Source: Streptomyces sp. RPA4-2 | GTDB lineage: Bacteria > Actinomycetota > Actinomycetes > Streptomycetales > Streptomycetaceae | NCBI RefSeq assembly: GCF_012273515.2 | Contig: NZ_CP050975.2 | Span: forward strand, 6,014,001-6,078,000 | Length of the DNA stretch: 64,000 nt | Reading direction: 5' to 3' | Shown here: positions 54,782 to 63,960 of the stretch, piece by piece | How positions within the stretch are numbered: position 1 is the first letter of the stretch | Layout of the letters: the number at the start of each line of letters is the position of its first letter | Translations under genes and position numbers: made by a program | Notes under the pieces: model-generated | Databases searched by the model: none | What the model saw: the letters and a program-made list of their open reading frames with translations, nothing else | Told to the model about the DNA's origin: nothing

Positions 54782-55176
54782 CCAGCCAGTCTGCACGAGC
54801 TCTTCACAAGGTCCACGAAAGGCTGGCAACGGTCGCCGAACGGGTACGGACCCGCAGCTCAGCCGCCTGGTTTGGCATGGAATGATCGACTCCGGGAACG
54901 CGTGGCGGCGAATACTGCCAAAGCCCGCCGCCGACGTCCAACCGGCCCGCCGCGCAAGGGGGGCGCACGCGCCAGAGGAACTTGCCCGCCAACTCCCGTC
55001 CGGGGTTCACTCCTTCGGGTGGCGGGTCAGATGATGCGGGACCACTGCCCACCGGCACTGGGAGGGTCGGGAGCCGATGGGGGGTACCCCCTGCTCATGC
55101 CGAGTCGAAGGCGTGCGGAGGGCGGACACCTTCATTGACGGAGCGTCACCCGGGCCCTTGGGTACACGAGTCAGGA
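54782..55176. other. 395-bp gap before the conservon
   Basis: It contains a GGGGGTACCCCC repeat (55076-55120) and the promoter side of the conservon. An 88-codon frame at 54872 starts plausibly (MAWNDRLRERVAANTAKARRR), but its third codon positions are not GC-biased, so I do not call it. Confidence 0.5.
55076..55120. repeat. Second copy of the GGGGGTACCCCC intergenic repeat
   Basis: GATGGGGGGTACCCCCTGCTC matches the core at 7989-8006. The following GCCGAGTCGAAGG can partly pair back. The copy lies ahead of the conservon kinase. Confidence 0.55.
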
Positions 55177-57294
55177 ATGCGAGCACCGGTGCAGAAGATG
55201 CGGTCTCGGCGCACAGGCAGGCAGTCGGCCCCCGAGGGGGGCGCGGAACGCACGCCGGGGGCCGCGGGGGACACCTCCGCGGGCAAAGGCCGCGCCGCTC
55301 ACGTGCGTAACCGGCTGATCGTCGCCGTGGCGGTCGTCGCGGCCGCCATCGCCGGCGCCGGAGCCCCCACGGTCATGGCGGCCTCGGAGCAGCTCAACGA
55401 CTCCCAGAACCTGGTGACGCTCGCGCAGCGGACCCAGGAGGCGCTGACGCTCGCCCACGCGCTGGCCGACGAGCGCGACGACGTCACCACGTACATCGCC
55501 GCGGGGCGCCCCAAGTCCAAGGCCCCTTCCGAGCAGCGCAGCGCCCGGGTCGACCGGCAGGTCACGGAGCTGCGGGCGGACGAGGACGCGTCGCCCGTGC
55601 TGCTGACCGACCTGGACGGCATCGGCGCGGTCCGCAGAGCGGCGCTCACCGGCAACAGCGGCGCTCTCGAGACCCACGAGGCCTACTCCGCCGTCATCAC
55701 CGGACTGCACGGGCTCGCCGAGGACCTGGCCGAGCGGCTGCCGCCCCGGGCCGGCCCCGGCGCGCACTCCCTCGCCGAACTCGACTCCGCCGTCCAGCAG
55801 TCCGCCGCCGCCCGCGGGCTGCTCCTGGCCGCTCTCGACATCCCGCGCACCACCCGGACGGTCATCGACCCGCTCACCGGTCTGCCGACCACCACGAGCA
55901 GCTCGTCGGCCGCCGGCGCCAAGCAGCGCGACGCGCTCAGCGCCGCCGCCCAGCAGGCCCGGCTGCGCTCGGACGCGGCCCTCGCCGACTTCCGCGAGAC
56001 CGCGCCCAAGGCCGCCAAGACCTCCTACGACTCGACGGTCACCGGACCGGACGTCACCACCGCCGACAAGTACCTCGCCCGCCTCACCGACCAGCCGACG
56101 TTCTCCGACGGCGAGCTCGACACCAGCGCGAAGAAGGCGGACGCCGCGCTCTCCGCGCGGGTCGAGCTGATGCGCGGCGCGGAGGCCTCCCTCTACGAGC
56201 ACCGCACCAAGGGCCTCGAACTGCTGCGGGACGACGACGTCACCGCGCTGGAGGTCCGGATCGCCCTGATCGGCGCCCTGCTGCTGGTCGCGGTCGGCGT
56301 CTCGATGGCGATGGCCCGCACGCTCACCCGCCCGCTGGCCGTGCTGCGGATCGGATCGGCCCGCCTCGCCGCCGACCCGGCGGCCGGGGAACCGGTCAGG
56401 TTCACCGGCCGCAACGACGAGTTCGCCCAGGTCGTCCGCTCCGTCAACGCGCTGCACGCGCACGCCGCGGGGCTGCACGAGCGGCTCACACCTCTCGAGG
56501 CGGACCGCAAGCACCTCGTCGGGCAGCGCCGGCTGATGGCCGACGAACGCGACCGGCTGCGGGCCGAACTCGCGCAGGCCGCTTCCCACTTGGAGCAGGT
56601 GCGCGGCACCATCCACGGAACCTTCGTCAACCTCGCGCTGCGCACCCTCGGCCTGGTCGAGCGGCAACTCGGTGTCATCGAGGGGCTGGAGGAGCGCGAG
56701 CAGGACCCGGAGCGGCTGGGCACGCTCTTCAAGCTGGACCACTTCGCCACCGTGATGCGGCGCCACAGCGAGAACCTGCTGGTCCTCGCCGGGCACGAGC
56801 ACGTCCAGCACCACACGGGCCCGGTCCCGCTCGTCGACGTCGTGCGCGCCGCGGTCAGCGAGATCGAGCGGTACGAGCGGGTCCGTATCGCCGCCCTGCC
56901 GCCGCACGCCCACCTCGCCGGCTACGCCGCGGACGACCTCTCGCACCTGCTGGCCGAACTCATGGAGAACGCCTCGTCGTTCTCGCCGCCCGACCTCCCC
57001 GTCGAGGTCTCCGGCTGGCTCCTGGAGAGCGGCGAGGTCATGCTCTCCGTGCAGGACGAGGGCATCGGCATGGCGGCCGAGCGGATGACCCAGCTCAACG
57101 CCCGCCTCTCCGCGTTCGACCCGGACGACGCGTACGACCAGGAGAGCGGCGAGGGACTCGGGCTCGGCCTGTACGTGGTGGCGCGGCTCGCCCACCGGCA
57201 CGGCGTACGCGTACAGCTGCGCGAGCAGAAGCAGGGCGGGACCGCCGCGGTGGTCGTCCTCCCGAAGACGCTGCTGTCCGCGTCCCCAGCCTAA
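55177..57294 (+). CDS. Conservon-type sensor histidine kinase (NIT-HAMP-HATPase)
   Basis: 705-aa membrane kinase of the CvnA group. TM1 is at about 46-68 and TM2 at about 357-381, with a helical extracellular NIT-like sensor (75-350) between them. A HAMP domain is followed by LGVIEGLEEREQDPERLGTLFKLDHFATVMRRHSENLLVLAG and the ATPase motifs AELMENASSFSPP (near residue 590) and DEGIGMAAERM. The stop at 57294 comes right after the ATPase domain. Related kinases continue with a long Pro/Ala tail, and matching sequence is found downstream in changing frames (next feature). The ATG at 55177 has a weak AGGA; an ATG at 55198 is possible. Confidence 0.88.
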   Translation: MRAPVQKMRSRRTGRQSAPEGGAERTPGAAGDTSAGKGRAAHVRNRLIVAVAVVAAAIAGAGAPTVMAASEQLNDSQNLVTLAQRTQEALTLAHALADERDDVTTYIAAGRPKSKAPSEQRSARVDRQVTELRADEDASPVLLTDLDGIGAVRRAALTGNSGALETHEAYSAVITGLHGLAEDLAERLPPRAGPGAHSLAELDSAVQQSAAARGLLLAALDIPRTTRTVIDPLTGLPTTTSSSSAAGAKQRDALSAAAQQARLRSDAALADFRETAPKAAKTSYDSTVTGPDVTTADKYLARLTDQPTFSDGELDTSAKKADAALSARVELMRGAEASLYEHRTKGLELLRDDDVTALEVRIALIGALLLVAVGVSMAMARTLTRPLAVLRIGSARLAADPAAGEPVRFTGRNDEFAQVVRSVNALHAHAAGLHERLTPLEADRKHLVGQRRLMADERDRLRAELAQAASHLEQVRGTIHGTFVNLALRTLGLVERQLGVIEGLEEREQDPERLGTLFKLDHFATVMRRHSENLLVLAGHEHVQHHTGPVPLVDVVRAAVSEIERYERVRIAALPPHAHLAGYAADDLSHLLAELMENASSFSPPDLPVEVSGWLLESGEVMLSVQDEGIGMAAERMTQLNARLSAFDPDDAYDQESGEGLGLGLYVVARLAHRHGVRVQLREQKQGGTAAVVVLPKTLLSASPA

Positions 57295-58062
57295 GCACGG
57301 TCCCCTCGACCGCCCCCGTTCCGGGCGCCGCCCCCACGGTGACCCTTCCGGGGGCCGCCGCCGAGGTCAACTCCAATGTCCTGCGCGGACGTTCGGCCCT
57401 CAGGTAAGCCGTTCCCGCCGCCGCGGCCGGGGACGAGGACCCCTTGATAGCCGCGGCGGAGGAGGCCGTACGGGACGCAGGGGCGCAGGACGCGCCCGTA
57501 CCCGGTCCGTCGGCTTCCGAGACCACGATGGTCCTGGCGCCGGTGCCACCGGTAGACGCGCCGGTACCGCCGTCACGCGGCCCGGTACCGCCGTCACGCG
57601 GCCCGGTCACGCGGACGGACGGACCGATGGCGAGCGGACGGACCGACGGCGGCGGACGGACCCCGCGCAGCCGCGGCGGCCCCCGCCCCGCCCACCGTGC
57701 CCTCCCCCCGGCCCGCCACCGACCCGTACACCATCGGACCCGACGTCCACGACCGCGCACCGGACGACGAGTCGGAGCGGGTCACCGACAAGGGCCTGCC
57801 CAAGCGCACACCGAAGATCTCCGCCCCCGCGCCTGCCCCCCGGGCGCGTGCCGGCGGGGTGGACGCCGAGGCGCTGCGGCGCAGACTGGGCGGCTTCCAC
57901 CGGGGTGCGACGGAGGGCCGCCGCGACGTCGAGGCGGAGATCTCCGAACAGACGGCACAGACACGCACCCCCGGCGCGCCGGACGGCCCGGCCACCGCAC
58001 CGCACCGGGCACCGGACGCAGTAGACGCATCGGGGGGCACAGTCGAGGAGGCAAGCAGTTGA
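57295..58062 (+). pseudogene. Frameshifted C-terminal tail of the conservon kinase
   Basis: The tail typical of these kinases is present but broken. After the 57294 stop the sense moves to another frame (TVTLPGAAAEVNSNVLRGRSAL, then a TAA at 57405-57407, then DEDPLIAAAEEAVRDAGAQDAPV). Near 57640 it returns to the original kinase frame (PATDPYTIGPDVHD and VTDKGLPKRTPKISAPA..GGVDAEALRRRLGGFH). The frame ends at 58062 exactly where the next gene starts (TTGA), as expected if the tail were the normal end of the kinase. Either the tail is really decayed or base errors lie in a repeat-rich GC stretch. A GTG at 57697 could start a 121-aa remnant. Confidence 0.65.
57561..57602. repeat. Two 21-bp tandem repeats inside the broken kinase tail
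   Basis: A 21-bp unit beginning CCGGTACCGCCGTCACGCGG occurs twice (57561-57581 and 57582-57602), followed by a partial third copy and GCGGACGGACCGA repeats. Such slippage-prone sequence fits the frame change. Confidence 0.85.
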
Positions 58063-58562
58063 CCGCGCCCAGTACCTTCGGCCTGAGCAGCGAAGCCCGC
58101 AATCTGCACTGGCTGCTGACCAACCTCGTCGAGGAGGTGCCGGGACTCCTGTCGGTCGCGGTCGTCTCCTCCGACGGTCTGCTGCTGCTCTCCTCCGACC
58201 CCGGCAGGAACGCGGAGGCCCGCACCGGGACGGAGCAGCGCCCCACCGGCCCCAAGGGGTCCGCCGCGGACCTCGCCACCATCGTCTCCGGCATCGGCAG
58301 CCTGACCATCGGCGCCGCGAAGCTGATGGAGGCGGGCGGCGTCAAACAGACCATGGTCGCGATGGACGACGGCAGTCTCTTCGTGATGTCGATCAGCGAC
58401 GGTTCGCTGCTCGGTGTGCACGGCGCCCCCGACTGCGACATGAGCGTGGTGGCCTACCACATGGCGCTCTTCGTCGGTCGCGCCGGCCACGTACTGACCC
58501 CCGAACTCCGCAGTGAACTGCGCCAGTCACTAGAAGCCAAGCCGACGGGGAGTGCCCAGTGA
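58059..58562 (+). CDS. Roadblock/LC7-domain protein of the conservon (CvnB type)
   Basis: 167 aa. Roadblock/LC7 fold: NLHWLLTNLVEEVPGLLSVAVVSSDGLLLLSSDPG and SLTIGAAKLMEAGGVKQTMVAMDDGSLFVMSISDGSLLGVHGAPDCDMSVVAYHMALFVGRAGHVLTPEL. It probably regulates or docks the small GTPase. The start is TTG at 58059 with GAGGAGG seven bases upstream; it overlaps the stop of the kinase tail (TTGA). Confidence 0.9.
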   Translation: MTAPSTFGLSSEARNLHWLLTNLVEEVPGLLSVAVVSSDGLLLLSSDPGRNAEARTGTEQRPTGPKGSAADLATIVSGIGSLTIGAAKLMEAGGVKQTMVAMDDGSLFVMSISDGSLLGVHGAPDCDMSVVAYHMALFVGRAGHVLTPELRSELRQSLEAKPTGSAQ

Positions 58563-58966
58563 GTTCTTCCTCCGCACCCAAGCTCCCCATACGCGGCAGC
58601 GACCGCAAACCCGCCCGGGTCCGCCCCTACTCGCTCACCGGCGGCCGGACCCGCTTCGGGCACGTGCTGCTCGTCGAGACCTTCGTGGCGGCGCTCGAAG
58701 CCCCCGAGGAGCGCCGGGAACTGACCAACGGGTCGCTCGAGACCCGGGTGATGCCCGAGATGCGGGCCATCGTCGAACTCTGCCGCCGGATGCGTACGGT
58801 GGCCGAGATCGCCGCCCTCCTCAGGATGCCGCTGGGCGTGGTCCGCGTGCTCCTGAGCGACCTGGCGGACCAGGGAAAGATCCGTGTGTACGGAACAGGT
58901 CACGGCCCGGGACAGCCGGACCGCGCTCTGCTGGAAAGGGTGCTGAATGGACTCCGTCGTCTCTGA
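58559..58966 (+). CDS. DUF742 protein of the conservon (CvnC type)
   Basis: 135 aa with RPYSLTGGRTR near the start and a winged-helix-like end (EMRAIVELCRRMRTVAEIAALLRMPLGVVRVLLSDLADQGKIRVY). This is the standard third gene of a conservon. The GTG start overlaps the roadblock stop (GTGA). The end overlaps the GTPase gene by 20 bp. Confidence 0.92.
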   Translation: MSSSSAPKLPIRGSDRKPARVRPYSLTGGRTRFGHVLLVETFVAALEAPEERRELTNGSLETRVMPEMRAIVELCRRMRTVAEIAALLRMPLGVVRVLLSDLADQGKIRVYGTGHGPGQPDRALLERVLNGLRRL

Positions 58967-59627
58967 GGGCGCGCCGCGAACCGCCTTCCCCGCCACGGCC
59001 CCGATGCCGCTCGCCCCGGTGCCGCTGCCCGGGCCGGAGTCCGACGAGAACCTCCAGGCCTGGCAGACGGACCGCAGCCGCGCCCCGATCGCCACCAAGA
59101 TCGTCGTGGCGGGCGGTTTCGGCGTGGGCAAGACCACGCTGGTCACGGCGGTCTCCGAGATCACGCCCCTCCAGACGGAGGCGCTGATGACCCAGGCCAG
59201 CGAGGACACCGACGACCTCAGCGCGACACCGGAGAAACTGACCACCACGGTGGCCATGGACTTCGGCCGCATCACGCTCGACGACGACCTGGTGCTCTAC
59301 CTCTTCGGCACACCGGGGCAGCAGCGCTTCTGGTTCATGTGGGACGACCTGGTGCGCGGCGCGATCGGCGCGGTGGTCCTGGCCGACACCCGCCGCCTCA
59401 AGGACTGTTTCCCGGCACTCGACTACTTCGAGAGCTGCGGACTTCCCTACGTCGTCGCGGTCAACCACTTCGACGGCAGCGAGCCGTTCGACGCCGCCGA
59501 CGTGCGTGAGGCCCTCACGGTGCCTCCACACATACCTGTCATGATCATGGATGCCAGGCGTCGGATCTCGGTCGTCGAGACGCTCCTCGCGCTGGTGGGG
59601 CACGCGCTCGACGCGAGCCCCGAATAA
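58947..59627 (+). CDS. Conservon small GTPase (CvnD type)
   Basis: 226 aa with a P-loop GGFGVGKTT (residues 56-64) and a G3-like motif LFGTPGQQRF. Switch region: TTTVAMDFGRITLDDD. The guanine-specific motif reads VAVNHFDG (N-H-x-D) rather than NKxD, as is usual in this group. It is the fourth gene of the coupled unit and likely interacts with the kinase-roadblock complex at the membrane. Confidence 0.92.
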   Translation: MDSVVSEGAPRTAFPATAPMPLAPVPLPGPESDENLQAWQTDRSRAPIATKIVVAGGFGVGKTTLVTAVSEITPLQTEALMTQASEDTDDLSATPEKLTTTVAMDFGRITLDDDLVLYLFGTPGQQRFWFMWDDLVRGAIGAVVLADTRRLKDCFPALDYFESCGLPYVVAVNHFDGSEPFDAADVREALTVPPHIPVMIMDARRRISVVETLLALVGHALDASPE

Positions 59628-59651
59628 GACGTACGCAGAGTAAGGACGCCC

Positions 59652-60905
59652 ATGCGGAAGATACTCGTCGTCGGAGCCGGCCAGTCCGGACTCCAGCTCG
59701 CCCTCGGCCTCCAGTCGAACGGGTACGAGGTCACCCTGATGTCGAACCGGACGGCGGACGAGATCCGTACGGGCCGGGTCATGTCGACGCAGTGCATGTT
59801 CCACACGGCACTCCAGCACGAGCGCGATCTCCAGCTGAACTTCTGGGAGTCCCAGGCCCCGAGGATCGAGGGTCTCGGCGTCTCGGTCGCCGCGCCCGGC
59901 TCCTTCGACCCGGGCCCCTCGCAGCGCGCGATCGACTGGGTCGGCAGGCTCGACGGCTACGCCCAGTCGGTCGACCAGCGGGTGAAGATGGCCGGCTGGA
60001 TGGAGACGTTCGCCCAGCGCGGCGGCCAGCTGGTGATACACGGCGCGGCGGTCTCCGACCTCGACTACTTCGCCCGTACGTACGACCTCGTACTGGTCTC
60101 CGCGGGCAAGGGCGAACTGGTGTCCATGTTCGGCCGGGACGCCTCCCGTTCCCCGTACGCGCAGCCGCAGCGGGCCCTCGCCGTCGCCTATGTGCACGGT
60201 CTCGGTCCGCGCCCGGAGCACCCGGACCACGACGCGGTCCGCTGCAACCTGGTCCCCGGTGTCGGCGAGCTCTTCGTCATGCCGACGCTCACCACCTCCG
60301 GCCGCGCGGACATCCTCTTCTGGGAGGGCGTGCCCGGCGGCCCGGCCGACGTCTTCAACGGCGTCAAGGACCCGGCCGAGCACCTCTCCCTGACGCTGGA
60401 GCTGATGGAGCGGTTCGTGCCGTGGGAGTACGCGCGCGCCACCAAGGTCGAACTGACCGACGCCAACGCGACGCTGTCCGGCCGTTACGCCCCCACCGTC
60501 CGCAACCCGGTCGGCCGACTCCCCGGCGGCGGCCTGGTCCTGGGCGTCGCCGACGTGGTCGTGGCGAACGACCCGATCACCGGCCAGGGCTCCAACTCCG
60601 CCTCGAAGTGCGCGGCGGCGTACCTCGGCTCGATCCTGGAGCACGGCGAGAAGGAGTTCGACGAGGCCTGGATGCGCTCCACCTTCGACCGTTACTGGGA
60701 CACCGCCCAGCACGTGACGAAGTGGACGAACGCCATGCTGGGCGTCCCGCCGGAGCACGTCCTCAAGCTGATCGGCGCCGGCACCCAACTCGAGCCGGTC
60801 GCTCACCGCTTCGCCAACGGGTTCGACAACCCGGCGGACTTCGAGAACTTCTTCTATGAGCCGGAGAAGACGGAGGCGTACCTCGCCTCGCTCGCGGGGG
60901 TCTGA
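59652..60905 (+). CDS. Styrene/indole monooxygenase-like FAD protein
   Basis: 417-aa flavoprotein of the StyA/SMOA group. The FAD loop VVGAGQSGLQLALGL is at residues 6-20. Then come MSTQCMFHTALQHERDLQLNFWE, LVLVSAGKGEL and a final ADVVVANDPITGQGSNSASKCAAAYL, the conserved DPxxGQG flavin segment. No NAD-binding site is present, so it needs a separate flavin reductase (StyB type), which is not in the window. It is 24 bp after the GTPase and thus the fifth gene of the conservon operon, where a P450 is often found in other conservons. Substrate unknown. Confidence 0.88.
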   Translation: MRKILVVGAGQSGLQLALGLQSNGYEVTLMSNRTADEIRTGRVMSTQCMFHTALQHERDLQLNFWESQAPRIEGLGVSVAAPGSFDPGPSQRAIDWVGRLDGYAQSVDQRVKMAGWMETFAQRGGQLVIHGAAVSDLDYFARTYDLVLVSAGKGELVSMFGRDASRSPYAQPQRALAVAYVHGLGPRPEHPDHDAVRCNLVPGVGELFVMPTLTTSGRADILFWEGVPGGPADVFNGVKDPAEHLSLTLELMERFVPWEYARATKVELTDANATLSGRYAPTVRNPVGRLPGGGLVLGVADVVVANDPITGQGSNSASKCAAAYLGSILEHGEKEFDEAWMRSTFDRYWDTAQHVTKWTNAMLGVPPEHVLKLIGAGTQLEPVAHRFANGFDNPADFENFFYEPEKTEAYLASLAGV

Positions 60906-61076
60906 GCCCCGTCCCGGTGTGGGCCGAGCGTGCTCGGCCGCGCGGTTCCCGGCGCTCCTCCGAGGAGCGCCGGCGCCTGCGAGGGCCCGGGAAGTAACGA
61001 TTCTTCACCACCCTGGTGACAGGACACGCCGCTCCAGTTCTCGCACACATGCGGACAAGACGTGTGTTATTCATCC

Positions 61077-62708
61077 ATGCACACATATAAGCGGCGCACC
61101 GTGCTGGGTGCCTCGATCGTGGCCGTCGGCTCGGGAGTCCTGGCGGGCTGCTCCGGCTCCGACTCGGGGTCCGGCCCGCAGTCGGGGGCCGGAGCCGCCG
61201 GCAACGCGGGCGGCGGTGGCTTCGTACCCAGGGGACCCGGCGGCTTCGTGAACCCCTCCGATCCCGAGGTCCTCGCCGCCGAGCGCAGACGCGGCACCGG
61301 CCCCGTCCGGGAGTTCCGGCTCACCGCCGCCGAGACCTCCCTCGACCTGGGCGGACGCACCGTCAGGTCATGGGCGTACGGCGACGCGCTGCCCGGCAAG
61401 GAGGTCCGGGTCACCAAGGGCGACATCCTCGCCCTCACGGTCGCCAACCACCTGCCGGTGGAGACGACGCTGCACTCGCACGGGGTCCGGATGCGGTGCG
61501 ACATGGACGGCGTGCCGGGACTGACCCAGAACTCCATCAAGCCCGGCGCGGACTTCACCTACCGCTTCGCCATGGCGCACGCGGGCACCTACTGGCTGCA
61601 CTCGCACTCCGGCATGCAACTCGACCGGGGCCTGTACGCGCCCCTGATCGTCGAGGACCCCAGGGAACCCCTGTCCTACGACCAGGAGTGGGTCGTCGTC
61701 CTGGACGACTGGGTGGACGGCGTGGGCGGCTCCACCCCGGAGGGAGTGCTCTCCCAGCTGCGCGGCGGCAGGGGCGCGCCGATGGACATGGGGGAGGGCG
61801 GCGCGCACAGCGGGTCCGGCCACGACGCGGCGGGCGGCGCGCAGTCGTCGGGCCATGACCACTCCACCGGCCCCTCGCGCATCCTGCGGGGCTCGCACAG
61901 TCGCATCCTGCGCAGCGAGGGCGGCAACGTCGACTACCCGTACTACCTGGTCAACGGCCGTATCCCGCAGGCTCCCTCGGTCTTCCGGGCCCGCCCGGGG
62001 GACCGCATCCGGCTGCGGATCATCAACGCCGGGGGCGACACGGCCTTCCGGGTGGCGCTGGGCGGCCACCGGATGACGGTGACCCACACGGACGGCTACC
62101 CGGTCGAGCACAAGACGACGGACGCGCTGCTGATCGGCATGGCCGAACGCTACGACGTGCTGATCACCGCCAAGGACGGGATGTTCCCGCTGGTCGCGCT
62201 GGCCGAGGGCAAGAACGCCCGGGCCCTGGCGGTCCTGCGCACCTCCAGCGGGACCCTGCCCCAGCCCGCCGTGCACCCGCGCGAGCTCGACGGCGAGGTG
62301 GTCCCGGCCCGACGGCTGCGGCCGCACGAGTCCGTGGCGCTCAACGACTCCGGTCCGGACCGCCGGCTGCGCGTCAAGCTGACCGGCAGCATGAGGAGGT
62401 TCGACTGGGCCTTCGACCACGAGCCGTACTCCCTGGAACGCCGTCATCCGATCCGCGAGGGCGAACGGATCCGCCTGTCCCTCATCAACGCCACCAACAT
62501 GTGGCACCCCCTGCATCTGCACGGCCACACGTTCGCCCTCACCGGCCTCGGCGCGGTCGGAGCACGCAAGGACACCGCCGTGGTCCTGCCGCACCGCAAG
62601 ATCGTCGTCGACTTCTACGCCGACAACCCGGGACTGTGGATGCTCCACTGCCACAACCAGTACCACTCCGAGTCCGGCATGATGACCCTCCTCGGCTATC
62701 GCAGGTGA
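61077..62708 (+). CDS. Tat-exported lipoprotein multicopper oxidase
   Basis: 543 aa. The leader MHTYKRRTVLGASIVAVGSGVLAGCSG has a twin-arginine KRRTVLG and a lipobox LAGC, so it is probably folded with copper inside the cell, exported and lipid-anchored. Copper motifs: LHSHGVRM (H133/H135), YWLHSHSGM, MWHPLHLHGHTF and LHCHNQYHSESGM (H524, C525, H526, H530, M535), a full type 1/2/3 set. A Gly/His/Ser-rich loop (about 235-270) may bind copper. It may oxidise Cu(I) or phenols. An earlier GTG at 61062 is possible. Confidence 0.9.
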   Translation: MHTYKRRTVLGASIVAVGSGVLAGCSGSDSGSGPQSGAGAAGNAGGGGFVPRGPGGFVNPSDPEVLAAERRRGTGPVREFRLTAAETSLDLGGRTVRSWAYGDALPGKEVRVTKGDILALTVANHLPVETTLHSHGVRMRCDMDGVPGLTQNSIKPGADFTYRFAMAHAGTYWLHSHSGMQLDRGLYAPLIVEDPREPLSYDQEWVVVLDDWVDGVGGSTPEGVLSQLRGGRGAPMDMGEGGAHSGSGHDAAGGAQSSGHDHSTGPSRILRGSHSRILRSEGGNVDYPYYLVNGRIPQAPSVFRARPGDRIRLRIINAGGDTAFRVALGGHRMTVTHTDGYPVEHKTTDALLIGMAERYDVLITAKDGMFPLVALAEGKNARALAVLRTSSGTLPQPAVHPRELDGEVVPARRLRPHESVALNDSGPDRRLRVKLTGSMRRFDWAFDHEPYSLERRHPIREGERIRLSLINATNMWHPLHLHGHTFALTGLGAVGARKDTAVVLPHRKIVVDFYADNPGLWMLHCHNQYHSESGMMTLLGYRR

Positions 62709-62811
62709 GAGCCGGATGCCGCGCCCTGCCGGGCGGACGACGCGCCCCCGCCGGGCGGGACGACGCGCTCCCGCCGGGCAGGCCGCGCTCCACAGGGCAG
62801 GACGACGGCCC

Positions 62812-63960
62812 CTACCGGGTGCTCCCGTCCAGCCCGTCGTCCGCCCTCGATGGCGGCGCCGGCGGTGCGTACTGCCCGTCGGGCTTCCCGGCGGGGTCCG
62901 GCCGTACGGCGCCCAGGACCGGGTTGGCGGCGATCGGTGAGATCTTGATCTTCGTCCCGGGCCGCGGCGCCTGCACCACCAAGCCGTCCCCCATGTACAT
63001 GGCGACATGTGTGGCCTCGGGGAAGTAGACGACCAGGTCACCGGGGCGCAGCTCGGTCAGCGGGATCCGGGGCAGCCGCGCCCACTGCTCCTGGCTGGTG
63101 CGCGGAATGGGCTGCCCGGCGTGGTCCCAGGCCTGTGAGGTGAGCCCCGAACAGTCGTACGCCCCGGGTCCCGTGGCACCCCATCGGTACGGCTTCCCGA
63201 GCTGCTTCACGGCGTACTCCACCGCCTCCCGGCCCTCCGGCGAGGGGGCCCGTACGCTGCTCAGCGCCCCGGACGTCACCAGTTTCCGCTGGGCCGCCTC
63301 CGTCCCCCGCTTCTCCAGCGCGTCGAGTTCGGCGAGCTGCCCCGCGGTGAGCGAGGCGAGCAGTTTCTCGACGTCCTTCAGCCGCTCGCGGACCGCGTCG
63401 CGCTCCTTCTTCTGCCGTGCGGCGAGGGTGAGCTGACCGTCCAGGGCCTTGCGCGCCCGCCGTGCCAGCCCCTCGGTGTGCCGCTCGCTCCCGGCCAGCC
63501 GGTCCATGGCCTTGACCCGCTCCCGGGACAGCCGCCTGATCACCTGTCCCTCGTCCAGCGCGCGCTGCGGATCGCGGGTGAGCAGCAGCCGTAGGTACGA
63601 GGAGATCCCGCTGCTGCTCTGGTACTGCTGCCGGGCCAGCCGCCCCGCCGCGCCGCGGCTGTCGTGCAGGGAGAGGCGGGCGCCGACGAGTCTCGCGTCG
63701 AGCCGGGCGACCTCGGTCCGCTGTCTCCCGAGCTTCTCCACGGTCGCGTTGTACGTCTCGGTGGCGCGCTCGGCCTCCCGGTAGCGCTGCTGGAGGTTCG
63801 TCAGCAACCGCGCCGTGGACCGCACTTCGGGACCGCCCGCGCCGGCCCCCGCGGACGCCGAGGGCCCGGGGTCCGGGGCGGCCACGGCGGGTACGGGCGC
63901 GAGCAGCGCCCCGGTCGCCACCGCGACCGTACAGACCAGGCGCAGGATGCGTCCTGACAC
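62812..63960 (-). CDS. NlpC/P60 family peptidoglycan endopeptidase with coiled coil
   Basis: 382-aa secreted hydrolase. Signal peptide ILRLVCTVAVATGALLAPVPAVAA, then a long helical coiled coil (about 45-240), then NlpC/P60. The catalytic Cys is in GAYDCSGLTSQAW, and His in EATHVAMYMGDGLVVQAPRPG. It should cut between D-Glu and the third residue in cell-wall peptides (RipA/CwlA-like). The start is the GTG at 63958-63960 with GAGGTGATGA before it. The last 40 bases of the window hold only its ribosome site and upstream sequence. Confidence 0.92.
   Translation of the reverse strand: MSGRILRLVCTVAVATGALLAPVPAVAAPDPGPSASAGAGAGGPEVRSTARLLTNLQQRYREAERATETYNATVEKLGRQRTEVARLDARLVGARLSLHDSRGAAGRLARQQYQSSSGISSYLRLLLTRDPQRALDEGQVIRRLSRERVKAMDRLAGSERHTEGLARRARKALDGQLTLAARQKKERDAVRERLKDVEKLLASLTAGQLAELDALEKRGTEAAQRKLVTSGALSSVRAPSPEGREAVEYAVKQLGKPYRWGATGPGAYDCSGLTSQAWDHAGQPIPRTSQEQWARLPRIPLTELRPGDLVVYFPEATHVAMYMGDGLVVQAPRPGTKIKISPIAANPVLGAVRPDPAGKPDGQYAPPAPPSRADDGLDGSTR

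Noticed and set aside
54872..55138. 88-codon frame starting MAWNDRLRERVAANTAKARRR
   Set aside because: The start looks protein-like, but third codon positions are not GC-biased, and the frame runs through the GGGGGTACCCCC repeat.
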